Shown here piece by piece: positions 1 to 8,020 of a DNA stretch of 64,000 nucleotides. The stretch's first letter is position 1. Each line of letters begins with the position of its first letter. The notes under the pieces were generated by a model that had not been told where the DNA came from, did no database searches, and worked only from the letters and a program-made list of their open reading frames with translations. Source of the DNA: Streptomyces sp. LX-29 (GTDB taxonomy: Bacteria > Actinomycetota > Actinomycetes > Streptomycetales > Streptomycetaceae); NCBI RefSeq assembly GCF_029541745.1, contig NZ_CP089746.1, positions 1,488,001-1,552,000 of the forward strand, written 5' to 3'. The position numbers and the translations under genes were made by a program.

Positions 1-190
1 GCAGCCGCAGCAGGCCGCCGGAGCGGGAGGTGGCGCCCTGCCAGGCGGCCCGGCCCTGCTCGCACAGGACCACCCGGCCTGCCCCGGCGGTCACCAGGGC
101 GTGGGCGATGGCGGCGCCGACCACCCCGCCCCCGACGACCACCACCTCCGCGGTGGCCGCCGGGCCGGGTGTCGCGGGGGTCGCGGTCAC
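1..190 (-). CDS. FAD-dependent oxidoreductase, DAO family (N-terminal fragment, runs off left edge)
   Basis: Only the first 63 residues are in the window. They start at a GTG (188-190) that overlaps the TGA of the upstream gene as GTGA, so translation is coupled. After a short Ala/Pro-rich leader comes a dinucleotide-binding motif, VVVVGGGVVGAAIAHAL, and then ATSRSGGLLRL. That layout is typical of flavoproteins of the D-amino-acid/glycine/sarcosine oxidase superfamily. The substrate cannot be told from this part. Its position as last visible gene of an operon with two N-monooxygenases suggests it oxidises an amine or N-hydroxy/hydrazine-type intermediate, but that is inference. Confidence 0.75.
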   Translation of the reverse strand, partial: MTATPATPGPAATAEVVVVGGGVVGAAIAHALVTAGAGRVVLCEQGRAAWQGATSRSGGLLRL

Positions 191-1536
191 CGTTCCGCCT
201 CTCCCGACCGGGCCGCGAGCCGCTCGCGCAGATCGCGGTGGATGACGTCGGCCTTGACCGCCATCACGCTGAAGGAGGTGGCGCTGCTGATGCCGTGGCG
301 CCACTCGGTCATGCCGTTGAGGTAGATGCCGACCTCGCAGTCGTCGCGGGTCTGCGCGCGGTAGGCGCGGGTGACCAGCGGGTCGCCGGCCTCGTCGGTG
401 AGCAGATGGTCCCGGAAGGGGTCGAGCTGGGCCGGGAGGCGCGGCTCGGTGTAGCCGGTGCACAGGATGACGGCGTCGACGTCGAGGGCGTCGGTCCGGC
501 CGGTGTGCACCTCGGCCAGCTCCAGGTGCACACCGCCTGACGTGCCGTCGCCGCCCTCGGGGGCCTTGAGGCCGGTCACCGCGGTCCGGTTGAGCATGTG
601 CCAGCGTCCCCGGCCGCTGAGCCGGTCCTGGTAGACGGCCTGGTAGAGGGCGGTGGAGACGTCGGGGTCGACGGCCGCGTAGTTGGTCGCCCGCACCTGG
701 TCCAGGGCCTGCTCCCGCTCGGCCCGCGGCAGCGCGTAGAAGTAGTCGGTCTCCTGCGGGAAGTAGACCTCGTTGCTGAAGTGGCCGAGCTCGTACATCC
801 GGATGCCGTGGCCGCGGGTCAGCGAGAAGATCTCGTTGTCCGGGTGCCGGGCCGCCAGGTGCAGCATGATCTCGCCGGCGGTCTGGCCGGCGCCGACGAC
901 GGCGTAGCGCAGCGGCCCCTCGGGCAGCGCGGCCAGCCGGGGCAGGAACCGGGAGGCGTGGAAGACGCGTTCGCCCAGGCTCGGCTCGAACAGCCGTGGG
1001 ACGTACGGAAGGTGGCCGGTGGAGATCGCCACGTTGCGGCCGAAGTGGGTGTGGCGGCTGCCGTCCCGGACGTCGACGCTGGTCACCTCCGCGGCCCGGA
1101 CGACGCCGTCCGCGTCGGTCACCGGCGCGATCTCCACGACCTCCCGGTGGTACGCGACCGGCCGGGCGACCTCCCGCGCGGTCCACTCCACGTAGGCCGA
1201 CCACTCCTCGCGGCTGGCGTAGCCACCGAGCAGGGTGAAGGGGTAGAAGCGGCCGGTGGACAGCAGGTAGTTGGGGAAGGTGAAGCGGGAGCGGGGGTCG
1301 CGCGGGGTGGCGAAGTCGCGCAGGAAGTGGTGCTGGATGTCGGTGCCGGGCAGCACCAGGTTCGGCTGCCAGGCCGAGTCCCGGGCGCGCTCCAGGTACA
1401 CCGCGTCCAGCGGGGGCGCGCCGGCCGGCTGCGCCTCGTCGTGGTCGACGGCGGCCACGGCGATCGAGATGCCGGCCGGTCCGAAGCCGGCGACCACCAG
1501 GTCGTGGACGGGTGCGTCATGGTGGGTGCGGGTCAT
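187..1536 (-). CDS. L-lysine/L-ornithine-type flavin N-monooxygenase (copy A)
   Basis: This 449-aa protein belongs to the SidA/IucD/PvdA class. These enzymes use FAD and NADPH to N-hydroxylate the side-chain amine of ornithine, lysine or a related diamine. The FAD motif GFGPAG is near residue 14, an NADPH motif VVGAGQTAGEIMLHLAARHP lies mid-protein, and ILCTGY is near the C-terminus, followed by the class-typical HGIS...SFSVMAVKA segment. The ATG at 1536 is preceded by GGAGG and overlaps the stop of the aminotransferase gene (ATGA). Its own stop overlaps the next start. A second enzyme of the same class lies two genes upstream, which is unusual. The exact amine substrate is not determinable here. 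Confidence 0.88.
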   Translation of the reverse strand: MTRTHHDAPVHDLVVAGFGPAGISIAVAAVDHDEAQPAGAPPLDAVYLERARDSAWQPNLVLPGTDIQHHFLRDFATPRDPRSRFTFPNYLLSTGRFYPFTLLGGYASREEWSAYVEWTAREVARPVAYHREVVEIAPVTDADGVVRAAEVTSVDVRDGSRHTHFGRNVAISTGHLPYVPRLFEPSLGERVFHASRFLPRLAALPEGPLRYAVVGAGQTAGEIMLHLAARHPDNEIFSLTRGHGIRMYELGHFSNEVYFPQETDYFYALPRAEREQALDQVRATNYAAVDPDVSTALYQAVYQDRLSGRGRWHMLNRTAVTGLKAPEGGDGTSGGVHLELAEVHTGRTDALDVDAVILCTGYTEPRLPAQLDPFRDHLLTDEAGDPLVTRAYRAQTRDDCEVGIYLNGMTEWRHGISSATSFSVMAVKADVIHRDLRERLAARSGEAER

Positions 1537-2939
1537 ATACGGGTGCCTCCTTGCACGGTGGGTTCGGTCTCCGCGAGCGCCTCGGCCAGCGCGGCGGCGA
1601 TGGTGTCGGCGGCGAAGTCGACGTCGGCGGCGGTGACGTTCAGCGGCGGCAGCATCCGCACCACGCAGTCGTCCCGGCCGCCGACCTCGAGGATCAGGCC
1701 GCGGCGCAGCGCGCCGGCCTGGACGGCCTTGGCGAGCCCTCCGGCGGGCCGGCCGGTCACCGGGTCGGTGAGCTCCACGCCCTGCATGAGGCCGAGCCCG
1801 CGGACGTCGCCCACCCAGTCGGTGGTCTTCTTCAGCTCCTCCAGCCGGGACAGCAGCTGCCGGCCGCGCTCGGCGACGTTGGCGAGCGTGTCCTCCCGCG
1901 CGTAGACGTCGAGGGCGGCGACGCCGGCGGCGAAGGCGAGCTGGTTGCCGCGGAAGGTGCCGGTGTGCGCGCCGGGCGCCCAGGAGTCCAGCTTCTCGTC
2001 GTAGAGGATGATCGCCACCGGGAGGCCGACGCCGCTGAGCGCCTTGGAGGCGACGACGACGTCCGGCTCGATGCCGTACTGCTCGAAGGCGAACCAGGTG
2101 CCGGTGCGGCCGCAGCCGGTCTGCACCTCGTCGACGATCAGCGGCACGCCCAGCTCCCGGGTGATGGCCCGGACCCGCTGCACGAACTCGACGTCGGCGG
2201 GCACCACGCCGCCCTCGCCCTGCACCAGCTCCATGATCACCGCCGCGGGCAGCGGGACCCCGCCGTTGGGGTCGGTCAGCGCGTGCTCCAGGAAGGCGGC
2301 GGCATGCGCGTTGCAGCCGTCCGGGTGCAGCCCGACCGGGCAGCGGGCGGATCCGCCGTACGGGAAGAAGTGCACCCCGGGCATCCGGCCGCGCACCGGC
2401 TCCTTCTGGCTGACCAGTCCGGTGACGGACATGGCGGCCAGCGTGGCCCCGTGGAAGCCGCCCTGGAAGGCGATGACGTCCTCGCGCCCGGTGGCGGTCT
2501 TGCACAGCTTCAGGGCCGCGTCGACGGCGTTGGCGCCGGTCGGGCCGCAGAAGTGGATTCTGGTGCGCTCGCGCATGGGCTCCGGCAGCTGCGCCAGTTG
2601 GAGCTCGGTGAAGCGGTCCTTGACCGGGGTGGGGAAGTCCAGCCCGTGGACGAGGACGCCGAGCTGGTCCGTCACGGCGGCGATCACGTCGGGGTGGTTG
2701 TGGCCGAGGGACAGCACGCCGGCGCCGGCCAGGAAGTCGAGGAAGACGTTGCCGTCGACGTCCTCGACGTAGGCGCCCTGGGCCCGGGCGATGGCGATCG
2801 GCAGTCGGTAGGGGTAGCTGCGGGCGGTGGACTCGCGTCGGGCCTGGCGCTCCAGGTACTCCCGCGAGCGCGGTCCCGGCACCTCGCCGGTGACGCGGGG
2901 CGTCTGCGGGACGCCGGCTGATGGGGGGGTGTGGGTCAC
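1533..2939 (-). CDS. diaminobutyrate-2-oxoglutarate-type aminotransferase (class III PLP enzyme)
   Basis: The product is a class III aminotransferase of about 468 aa, of the diaminobutyrate/EctB/RhbA type. It has GPTGANAVDAALKL, FQGGFHGATLAAMS, LIVDEVQTGCGRTG and the catalytic-lysine segment ASKALSGVGLP. These enzymes convert aspartate semialdehyde plus glutamate to 2,4-diaminobutyrate. In siderophore pathways that product feeds diamine building blocks. The frame stays open to a GTG at 3008, but the GTG at 2939 has a GGAG six bases upstream and gives a normal-length N-terminus, so it is preferred. The stop overlaps the N-monooxygenase start (ATGA). A partner decarboxylase, NIS synthetase or NRPS is not in the window and may lie beyond the left edge. 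Confidence 0.85.
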   Translation of the reverse strand: MTHTPPSAGVPQTPRVTGEVPGPRSREYLERQARRESTARSYPYRLPIAIARAQGAYVEDVDGNVFLDFLAGAGVLSLGHNHPDVIAAVTDQLGVLVHGLDFPTPVKDRFTELQLAQLPEPMRERTRIHFCGPTGANAVDAALKLCKTATGREDVIAFQGGFHGATLAAMSVTGLVSQKEPVRGRMPGVHFFPYGGSARCPVGLHPDGCNAHAAAFLEHALTDPNGGVPLPAAVIMELVQGEGGVVPADVEFVQRVRAITRELGVPLIVDEVQTGCGRTGTWFAFEQYGIEPDVVVASKALSGVGLPVAIILYDEKLDSWAPGAHTGTFRGNQLAFAAGVAALDVYAREDTLANVAERGRQLLSRLEELKKTTDWVGDVRGLGLMQGVELTDPVTGRPAGGLAKAVQAGALRRGLILEVGGRDDCVVRMLPPLNVTAADVDFAADTIAAALAEALAETEPTVQGGTRI

Positions 2940-3112
2940 GGACGGCTCCGATGGTTCGGTGGGGGTGGATGACGCGGGCTCGTGGCACGGGAGGTCGGGG
3001 CTCGACACGGGTGGCGCGGCCCCGACGGCCGGGCCGGGGCCGGGCCGGCGGCGGATGGCCGGGGGCTCGACCGGGGACCGGTGCGGAGCGGCGCGCGGCC
3101 GGGGCCGGCGGC

Positions 3113-4456
3113 TCAGCCTGCGGCGCCGACGGTGACCGGCCGCTCGGGCGGCGCGCTCCCCGCGCCGTCGCCCAGGCCCTTGCGCAGGGCGTCGGCGATC
3201 ACCGAGGCGCGCAGCGACAGCAGGCTGAAGGAGCCGGCGTCACCGATGCCGTGGGAGGACTCGCACAGGCCGTTGAGGAACAGCGGGGGCAGCGCCCCGT
3301 CGCCGTCCAGCGGGGTCAGGGAGTAGTCGGCCCGCACGTCCAGCCGGCCGTCGGGCTCGCGGGCCAGCCGGTCGGCCAGCCCCGCCAGCAGCGGCGGGTG
3401 CGGCTCCTCGTCGGGGCCGGGGCCCAGGTTGCGGAAGCCGGTGGCCAGGACGGCGAAGTCCACGGTGTCGGTCTCGACGGCGCCGGTGTGCACCTCGGTC
3501 AGGCCCAGCTCGATCCCGCCCGCCACCTCGCGCACCGTGTCGGTGCGCCGGTCGCCCTTGACGAAGACCCGCTGGTCCTGGTCGAGCCGCTGCTCGTAGA
3601 GCATCAGGTACAGCTCGCGCAGCACGTCGCCGTCGGCCGAGGAGTAGTTGGTGGGCTTCATGTAGGCGTCGAGGGAGCGCTTGCCTTCCCGGGACAGCTG
3701 GTAGTAGTACTCCGTGAACTCGGGGAAGTAGCCCTCCTCGCTGAACGGGCTGGTGTCCTTGAGCCGCAGGCTGTGCGAGCGGACGTAGGTGACCACGCGG
3801 GTGCGCGGGAAGCGCCGTGCGAGGTCCAGGGTCAGCTCCACCGCGCTCTGGCTGCCGCCGATCACCGCGACCGCCTCCGGGTCCCGGTCGGCGGCCAGCT
3901 CCTTCAGCCGGAACAGGTAGTCGGTGAGGTGGAAGACGCGCCGTGAGTCGCTGCCGTCGAAGGGGGCGGGGATCAGCGGCGTGCGGCCGGGGGCCACCAC
4001 CAGCGAGCGGGCGACGTAGCGCTCGCCGGTGTCGGTGTCGACCACGTAGAGCCGCTCGCCGTCCCGTTCCTGGACCTCGATCCCGACGGCCCGGCGCCCA
4101 CAGTCCACCACGTCGCTGAACTGGTCGGCGGCCCAGCTGATGTACTGGGCGTACTCCTTGCGCAGCGGGAACTCCATCGGCAGGTTCAGATGGGCGATCA
4201 GCCGGTCCTGCTCGAAGAGGTAGTTGAGGAAGCTGTAGCGGCTGCGCGGGTTGCGCAGCGTCACCAGGTCCCGGCTCGGGTGGTTCTGGATGTCGGAGCC
4301 GTCCAGCAGCATGCCCGGCTGCCACCGTGGCTGGTCGCGGGCCTCGATGAAGCGGGCGGAGAGTCCGGGAGCCGACTCCTCGAGGGCGATGGCCAGGGCC
4401 AGGTTGGCCGGTCCGAAGCCGATGCCGAGGATGTCGTGAATATGGCCATAGGGCAT
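3113..4456 (-). CDS. L-lysine/L-ornithine-type flavin N-monooxygenase (copy B)
   Basis: This second 447-aa enzyme of the SidA/IucD/PvdA class has GFGPANLALAIAL at the FAD site near residue 12, VIGGSQSAVELTLDLARRFP at the NADPH site, LATGF and the C-terminal CESSHGIGDAGSFSLLSLRA. AAGGGGAG precedes the ATG. It is the promoter-proximal gene of the leftward operon and is separated from the aminotransferase by a gap of 100 to 175 bp, depending on that gene's start. Its sequence is clearly different from copy A in this cluster, so the two probably act on different amines or at different steps rather than being a recent duplication. Confidence 0.88.
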   Translation of the reverse strand: MPYGHIHDILGIGFGPANLALAIALEESAPGLSARFIEARDQPRWQPGMLLDGSDIQNHPSRDLVTLRNPRSRYSFLNYLFEQDRLIAHLNLPMEFPLRKEYAQYISWAADQFSDVVDCGRRAVGIEVQERDGERLYVVDTDTGERYVARSLVVAPGRTPLIPAPFDGSDSRRVFHLTDYLFRLKELAADRDPEAVAVIGGSQSAVELTLDLARRFPRTRVVTYVRSHSLRLKDTSPFSEEGYFPEFTEYYYQLSREGKRSLDAYMKPTNYSSADGDVLRELYLMLYEQRLDQDQRVFVKGDRRTDTVREVAGGIELGLTEVHTGAVETDTVDFAVLATGFRNLGPGPDEEPHPPLLAGLADRLAREPDGRLDVRADYSLTPLDGDGALPPLFLNGLCESSHGIGDAGSFSLLSLRASVIADALRKGLGDGAGSAPPERPVTVGAAG

Positions 4457-4604
4457 GGGTGTCTCCCCTTCGGTGGGTTACGTCGATGAAGAAGGGCTTT
4501 CCGGGGTGTGTCGGGACGCACCGAGCCGGCCCGACGGCTCGGCACCTCGGGTGCGCGGGCGGCGGGTGGAGTTCCAGGTCGGGTCGGATCTACGGGTGGT
4601 CGGC

Positions 4605-4639
4605 GGGGGGGGGTGGAGGGGGGTGGAGGGGGGGGGGGG
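4605..4639. repeat. G-homopolymer cluster, possible G-quadruplex
   Basis: Four G-runs of 9, 6, 6 and 12 bases, or nearly so, are broken only by TGGA-type spacers. They lie between the decayed transporter and the start of the N-monooxygenase operon at 4456. On the plus strand this matches a quadruplex-forming pattern. It sits 150-180 bp upstream of the leftward operon's first start codon and may lie in its promoter region. No clear -10/-35 was assigned. Confidence 0.5.
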
Positions 4640-4665
4640 CGCGGCGGGGCATGGCCCGCCCACGG

Positions 4666-5454
4666 TCACGAGGCCACGGTGGTCTCGGACGCGTCGTCCG
4701 GCGTGGCGTCGACGGCCGGGGGCATCGTCGTACGCCGGAGGGTGGGTGACGGGAGGAGCGGGATGACGGCGGCGGTGACCATCGCGCCGGCCACCCACAG
4801 GGTGGGTCGCGACCCGATGGCCGCGCCCAGGTGTCCGGCCGGCAGGCCGCCGATCGGCCCGCGACCGAAGAGCGTCGTGTCGCGCATGCCCGCGTCGAGA
4901 CGGCCCAACGGCCCTGCGGGGGTGATCATTTGACGCATGCTCAGCGCGAGCCCGACGCAAACCCCGGCGCCCGCTCCTGTGGCGAAGAGCACGCCGATGA
5001 ACACCGCCGCCTCCGCGCCCCCGGAGCCGCCGGCCGTCGGGACCAGCAGGCCGGGCACCACGCCCACCAGCGCGGCGGTGAGAGACAGCGGCACCGGCGG
5101 GAAGCGCCCGGCGAGCGCGGTGGCCGCCCCGGCGCCCACCAGGTCGCCGATGGCGCCCAGCGGCGGCACCGCACGCGAGGCATTGACGACGATCACCGGT
5201 GGGCGCGGTCCGGCGCGGTCCACCAGCACCCCGAACGACGACACGAGCGGCACGAGCGGGCGGGACTCGAAGAACCGCGGCGGGACGGGCCGTCGCGAGC
5301 CGACGTCCACGGCGAGCACCGCCGTCGACGGCACGGCGAGCGGGGTGACCCGCACGCCGAGGGGAGAGACGGTCTCACCGGCCCGGATCTTCGTGAAGTC
5401 CGGGTCGCCCCACAGCGCGCCCCGCCGTCCGGGCCGGCGGCCGTCGTCGCTCAT
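4666..5454 (-). pseudogene. decayed MFS transporter
   Basis: The frame is open for 262 aa and has an intact start (ATG at 5454 behind GGGAGGAG), but the product looks like a deleted major-facilitator transporter, which is normally about 400 aa. The N-terminal ALWGDPDF...AGETVSPLGVRVTPLA matches the usual first helix region of MFS_3-type exporters. RQMITPAGPLGRLDAGMR and SRPTLWVAGAMV match the C-terminal half. The helices between are shortened and scrambled, and hydrophobic positions are replaced by prolines and charged residues. A functional 12-helix carrier is not possible. It could still be translated. The alternative is an unrelated short membrane protein, which is less likely given the two matching halves. 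Confidence 0.6.
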
Positions 5455-5547
5455 ATCGCTCCTCCCTTGTCAGGGCTCGGTTCGCCTCCGGGCGCTGTGA
5501 CGCGACGGCCGACGGTCGATGGTGCTCGACTGCTCGTAGGGGCCGGG

Positions 5548-6069
5548 TCACCAACCGCGCGCGCCGTCGGTCAACTCGCGCAGCACATCGGCGTGTCCGG
5601 CATGCCGGTTGGTCTCCGCGACCAGGTGCGTCAGCGCCCAGCGCAGGGTGTAGTCGTCGTCGGTCTGCGCGCCGGTGCTGTCCAGCTCCAGCGCCGCGAT
5701 GATCTCGTCACTCAGCTCACAGGCGGCGCGGTAGGCCGCCACCAGGTGGGCGGCGTCCTCCCCGTCGGCCAGCCTCCAGTCCCCGTCCGGGTCCTCGGGC
5801 CCGAACGGCATGGGCAGTCCGCGCCCGCCGAGCACGTTGGCGAACCAGTGCCGCTCGCTGGTCACCAGGTGCTTGAGGATGCCGCCGAGCGTGGTGGCGG
5901 ACCCGACGTGCCGCTTGCGCAGCTCCTCCGCGCTCAGCGCGTCGACCTTGGCGACGACCGTGGCGCGGGCGAAGCGCAGGAACGCCCAGAGCATCTCCTT
6001 CTCGGCCAGCCCGTGGGCGGGGATCCTGCGGCCTTCGGCGCCCGCGGTGACGGGAACGTGGTGCGACAT
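5548..6069 (-). CDS. DinB/DUF664 family protein
   Basis: This 173-aa protein fits the DinB/DUF664 four-helix-bundle superfamily, which includes metal-dependent thiol (mycothiol/bacillithiol) transferases in actinobacteria. It has the typical helix ending in LGGILKHLVTSERHWF, a mid segment with FGPEDPDGDWRL, and the C-terminal WALTHLVAETNRHAGHADVLRE. The conserved histidines of these segments are the expected metal ligands. AGGA lies five bases before the ATG at 6069. The gene appears monocistronic, and its substrate is unknown. Confidence 0.85.
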   Translation of the reverse strand: MSHHVPVTAGAEGRRIPAHGLAEKEMLWAFLRFARATVVAKVDALSAEELRKRHVGSATTLGGILKHLVTSERHWFANVLGGRGLPMPFGPEDPDGDWRLADGEDAAHLVAAYRAACELSDEIIAALELDSTGAQTDDDYTLRWALTHLVAETNRHAGHADVLRELTDGARGW

Positions 6070-6625
6070 GGATGTCCTTCGACGTCTCGATGGTCGTGGT
6101 CGTGATCGCCCAGGTGCTCGGGGCGGCCTCCGCGACGGCGGCCCGCACCACCTCCGCCAGGGCGGGGAAGCGCGGTTCCCACCCCCGTCGTGAAGCGGTC
6201 GCCCGGCACTCGGTGATCAACGAGAGTCTGGCCCAGCGGGCCCCGGTCGCGCCGGGTGTCCGGCGATTCCGCCGCCCGGATCGGCGGGAGCGGCACTCGC
6301 GCGGCCGGCGTCTCCGGCCGGGCCGGCGTCCGCCTCCCGGAGGGTGGTCGCGACGGCGTCCGTGCGCGCATCCTTGGACGCGGAGGGCGGTCGAGAGCCG
6401 GGGGGCTGTCTTCCGGGGCCGCCACTGCTCCAGGAACCGGGTGTGCTCCTGGGGCGCGGAGGCAGGGCAGGACTGACAGGGCTTTCCATAGGACCTCGTT
6501 CCTCGTCGCAGTGCAAGGCACAGAGAATCCCCGGGCATGGTCAGCAGCGGGGGGGGTGAGAGCACCGAAGTGATCGGTGGAAGCGGCGCCGTAGGGGGGT
6601 GGGTGATGGCTGCGTCAGCGGGAGG
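6070..6625. other. gene-poor stretch of about 555 bp
   Basis: No frame here has a convincing start, ribosome binding site and family resemblance together. Minus-strand frames contain a short peptide-like run (RLSLITECRATASRRGWEPRFPALAEV written in part: LSLITECRATASRR) that could be a relic of an older gene, but nothing can be named. Promoters for the DinB gene are expected in the left part. Confidence 0.4.
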
Positions 6626-6823
6626 TCAGCAGCCCCAACCGGTGTCGATGTGGAGCGGGTTGGGCGGGGCCGTGCGGCACGACGCGGCCATCGCGGCACC
6701 CGGCGTCGAGCGGCTTCCACCTGCCGTCACAGGGGGCCCGGACACTGCCGTGAAAACGGTGGTCATGAGCGCGGCCCCGACGGACACTCCGAGACACGAT
6801 CGAGCGATGTATTTCAAGTGCAT
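6626..6823 (-). CDS. small putative secreted peptide, divergent from the LuxR-type regulator
   Basis: This is a 65-aa ORF. It begins MHLKYIARSCLGVSVG, a short basic N-terminus followed by a hydrophobic run to about residue 28, which looks like a Sec signal peptide. A small Ala/Ser/Pro-rich tail follows and ends PLHIDTGWGC. A GGGGA lies five bases before the ATG. It is transcribed divergently from the regulator at 6971, with 147 bp between the starts. A short exported peptide next to a regulator with a sensory N-terminal half suggests a peptide signal and its receptor, but this is inference. The gene is short and could be spurious. The signal peptide and Shine-Dalgarno match are the only support. 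Confidence 0.5.
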   Translation of the reverse strand: MHLKYIARSCLGVSVGAALMTTVFTAVSGPPVTAGGSRSTPGAAMAASCRTAPPNPLHIDTGWGC

Positions 6824-6970
6824 GAAATCCCCGATTCGAACTCCGTGGCACGCCCATCGGATCCAGCCATCCGAGGGCGCTAGCGATCACACTGTCATCT
6901 CGGACATGCAACGATCGAGCAATTGAGGAGCTCGTGTTGTCGCAAGTCGCAAACCCGAGGGGGTCAAATC

Positions 6971-8020
6971 GTGCGCAGCGAGGACATATTAGAGCCGTTT
7001 TCCATACCACAGCTCAGCCAGACCGCTTGCAACGCCTACATCTATGCCGCGAATCGCATACAGTTCCTGCCCCAGGAGCTGGCTCGGGACCTGGGCATGA
7101 CCCCCGAGACGGCGAGCGAGGCGATCGCCGAACTGGAGGCGCTGTGCCTGCTCCAGGGGGTGCTGGACGCTCCCGGGGCACTGGCGCCGGTGGCCCCGGA
7201 GTTGGCCGCGGCCCAGCTGTTGGCCCCGATGGAGCAGCACACCCGCACATGGCAGCTGACCATTGACAGAACGCGTTCCCAACTCCAGTCACTGATACCG
7301 CAGTACGAGGCGAGCGCCGCGCACCGCAAGCGCGCGGAAGTCGTGGAACTCGTCACGGATCTCGCGGCGGTCAGGGCATTCATCCAGGACGCGGCGAATC
7401 GCTGCACCATGGAAGTGCTGACCTCGCAGCCGGGAGGCAGTCGCCCCAAGGACGTCCTGGACGAGGCGAAGCTGCGCGACGAGGAAATGCTCAGGCGCGG
7501 CGTGGCCATGCGGACGATCTATCAGCACTCCGCGCGCTTCCACCAACCCACCATCGACTACGTGAAACGCGTCAGCGAACTGGGAGCCCGGGTGCGCACC
7601 GCCGGCGACGGGCTGATGCGCATGCTGATCTTCGACGCGACGGTGGGCATCGTCGAGGTCCCCGACGACCCCAGCGCGGCACTGATCATCCGGGAGCCGA
7701 ACATCGTCGGGTTCATGCGGGCGGTCTTCGAGCGGACCTGGCTGCGGGCGAGCGAGTTTCCCGAGACACACAGCCGTGAGCAGGTGAAAGCGCTTTCCGA
7801 CGAGACCAAGGAGGTGATCGTCAGCCTGCTGGCGGAGGGCATGGACGATCAGTCCATCGCCCGCCGGCTGGGCGTTTCCGCCCGCACCTGTCAACGTCAC
7901 ATCTCGGAGGTGATGAACAGGATCGGGGCGAAGAGCCGCTTCCAGGCCGGATATCTGCTGCGTGACGTGTACCGCCCAGGCAGCGAGCTGTCACGGTCAC
8001 AGGCCGGCTACACCCGCTGA
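6971..8020 (+). CDS. LuxR-type transcriptional regulator with TrmB-like N-terminus
   Basis: The GTG at 6971 has AGGGGG seven bases upstream and gives 349 aa. The frame also opens at 6923, but there is no comparable RBS there. Residues about 1-75 look like a winged-helix/TrmB-like module (LPQELARDLGMTPETASEAI). A middle region resembles the phospholipase-D-like effector part of this regulator type. Residues about 275-335 form a LuxR/GerE helix-turn-helix (DDQSIARRLGVSARTCQRHI). This architecture is common in Streptomyces. The divergent small-peptide gene is a candidate partner or target. The 3' end overlaps the convergent Lrp gene by 13 bp. Confidence 0.85.
   Translation: MRSEDILEPFSIPQLSQTACNAYIYAANRIQFLPQELARDLGMTPETASEAIAELEALCLLQGVLDAPGALAPVAPELAAAQLLAPMEQHTRTWQLTIDRTRSQLQSLIPQYEASAAHRKRAEVVELVTDLAAVRAFIQDAANRCTMEVLTSQPGGSRPKDVLDEAKLRDEEMLRRGVAMRTIYQHSARFHQPTIDYVKRVSELGARVRTAGDGLMRMLIFDATVGIVEVPDDPSAALIIREPNIVGFMRAVFERTWLRASEFPETHSREQVKALSDETKEVIVSLLAEGMDDQSIARRLGVSARTCQRHISEVMNRIGAKSRFQAGYLLRDVYRPGSELSRSQAGYTR

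Noticed and set aside
187..2988. A 933-aa open frame spanning the N-monooxygenase and the aminotransferase region
   Set aside because: Its first half is only an Arg/Pro-rich shadow of the aminotransferase in another frame. The real N-monooxygenase starts at 1536 with its own RBS.
1..4456. Naming the left operon as a defined siderophore cluster
   Set aside because: No NIS synthetase, NRPS, acyltransferase or siderophore transporter is visible, so the product cannot be named from this window.
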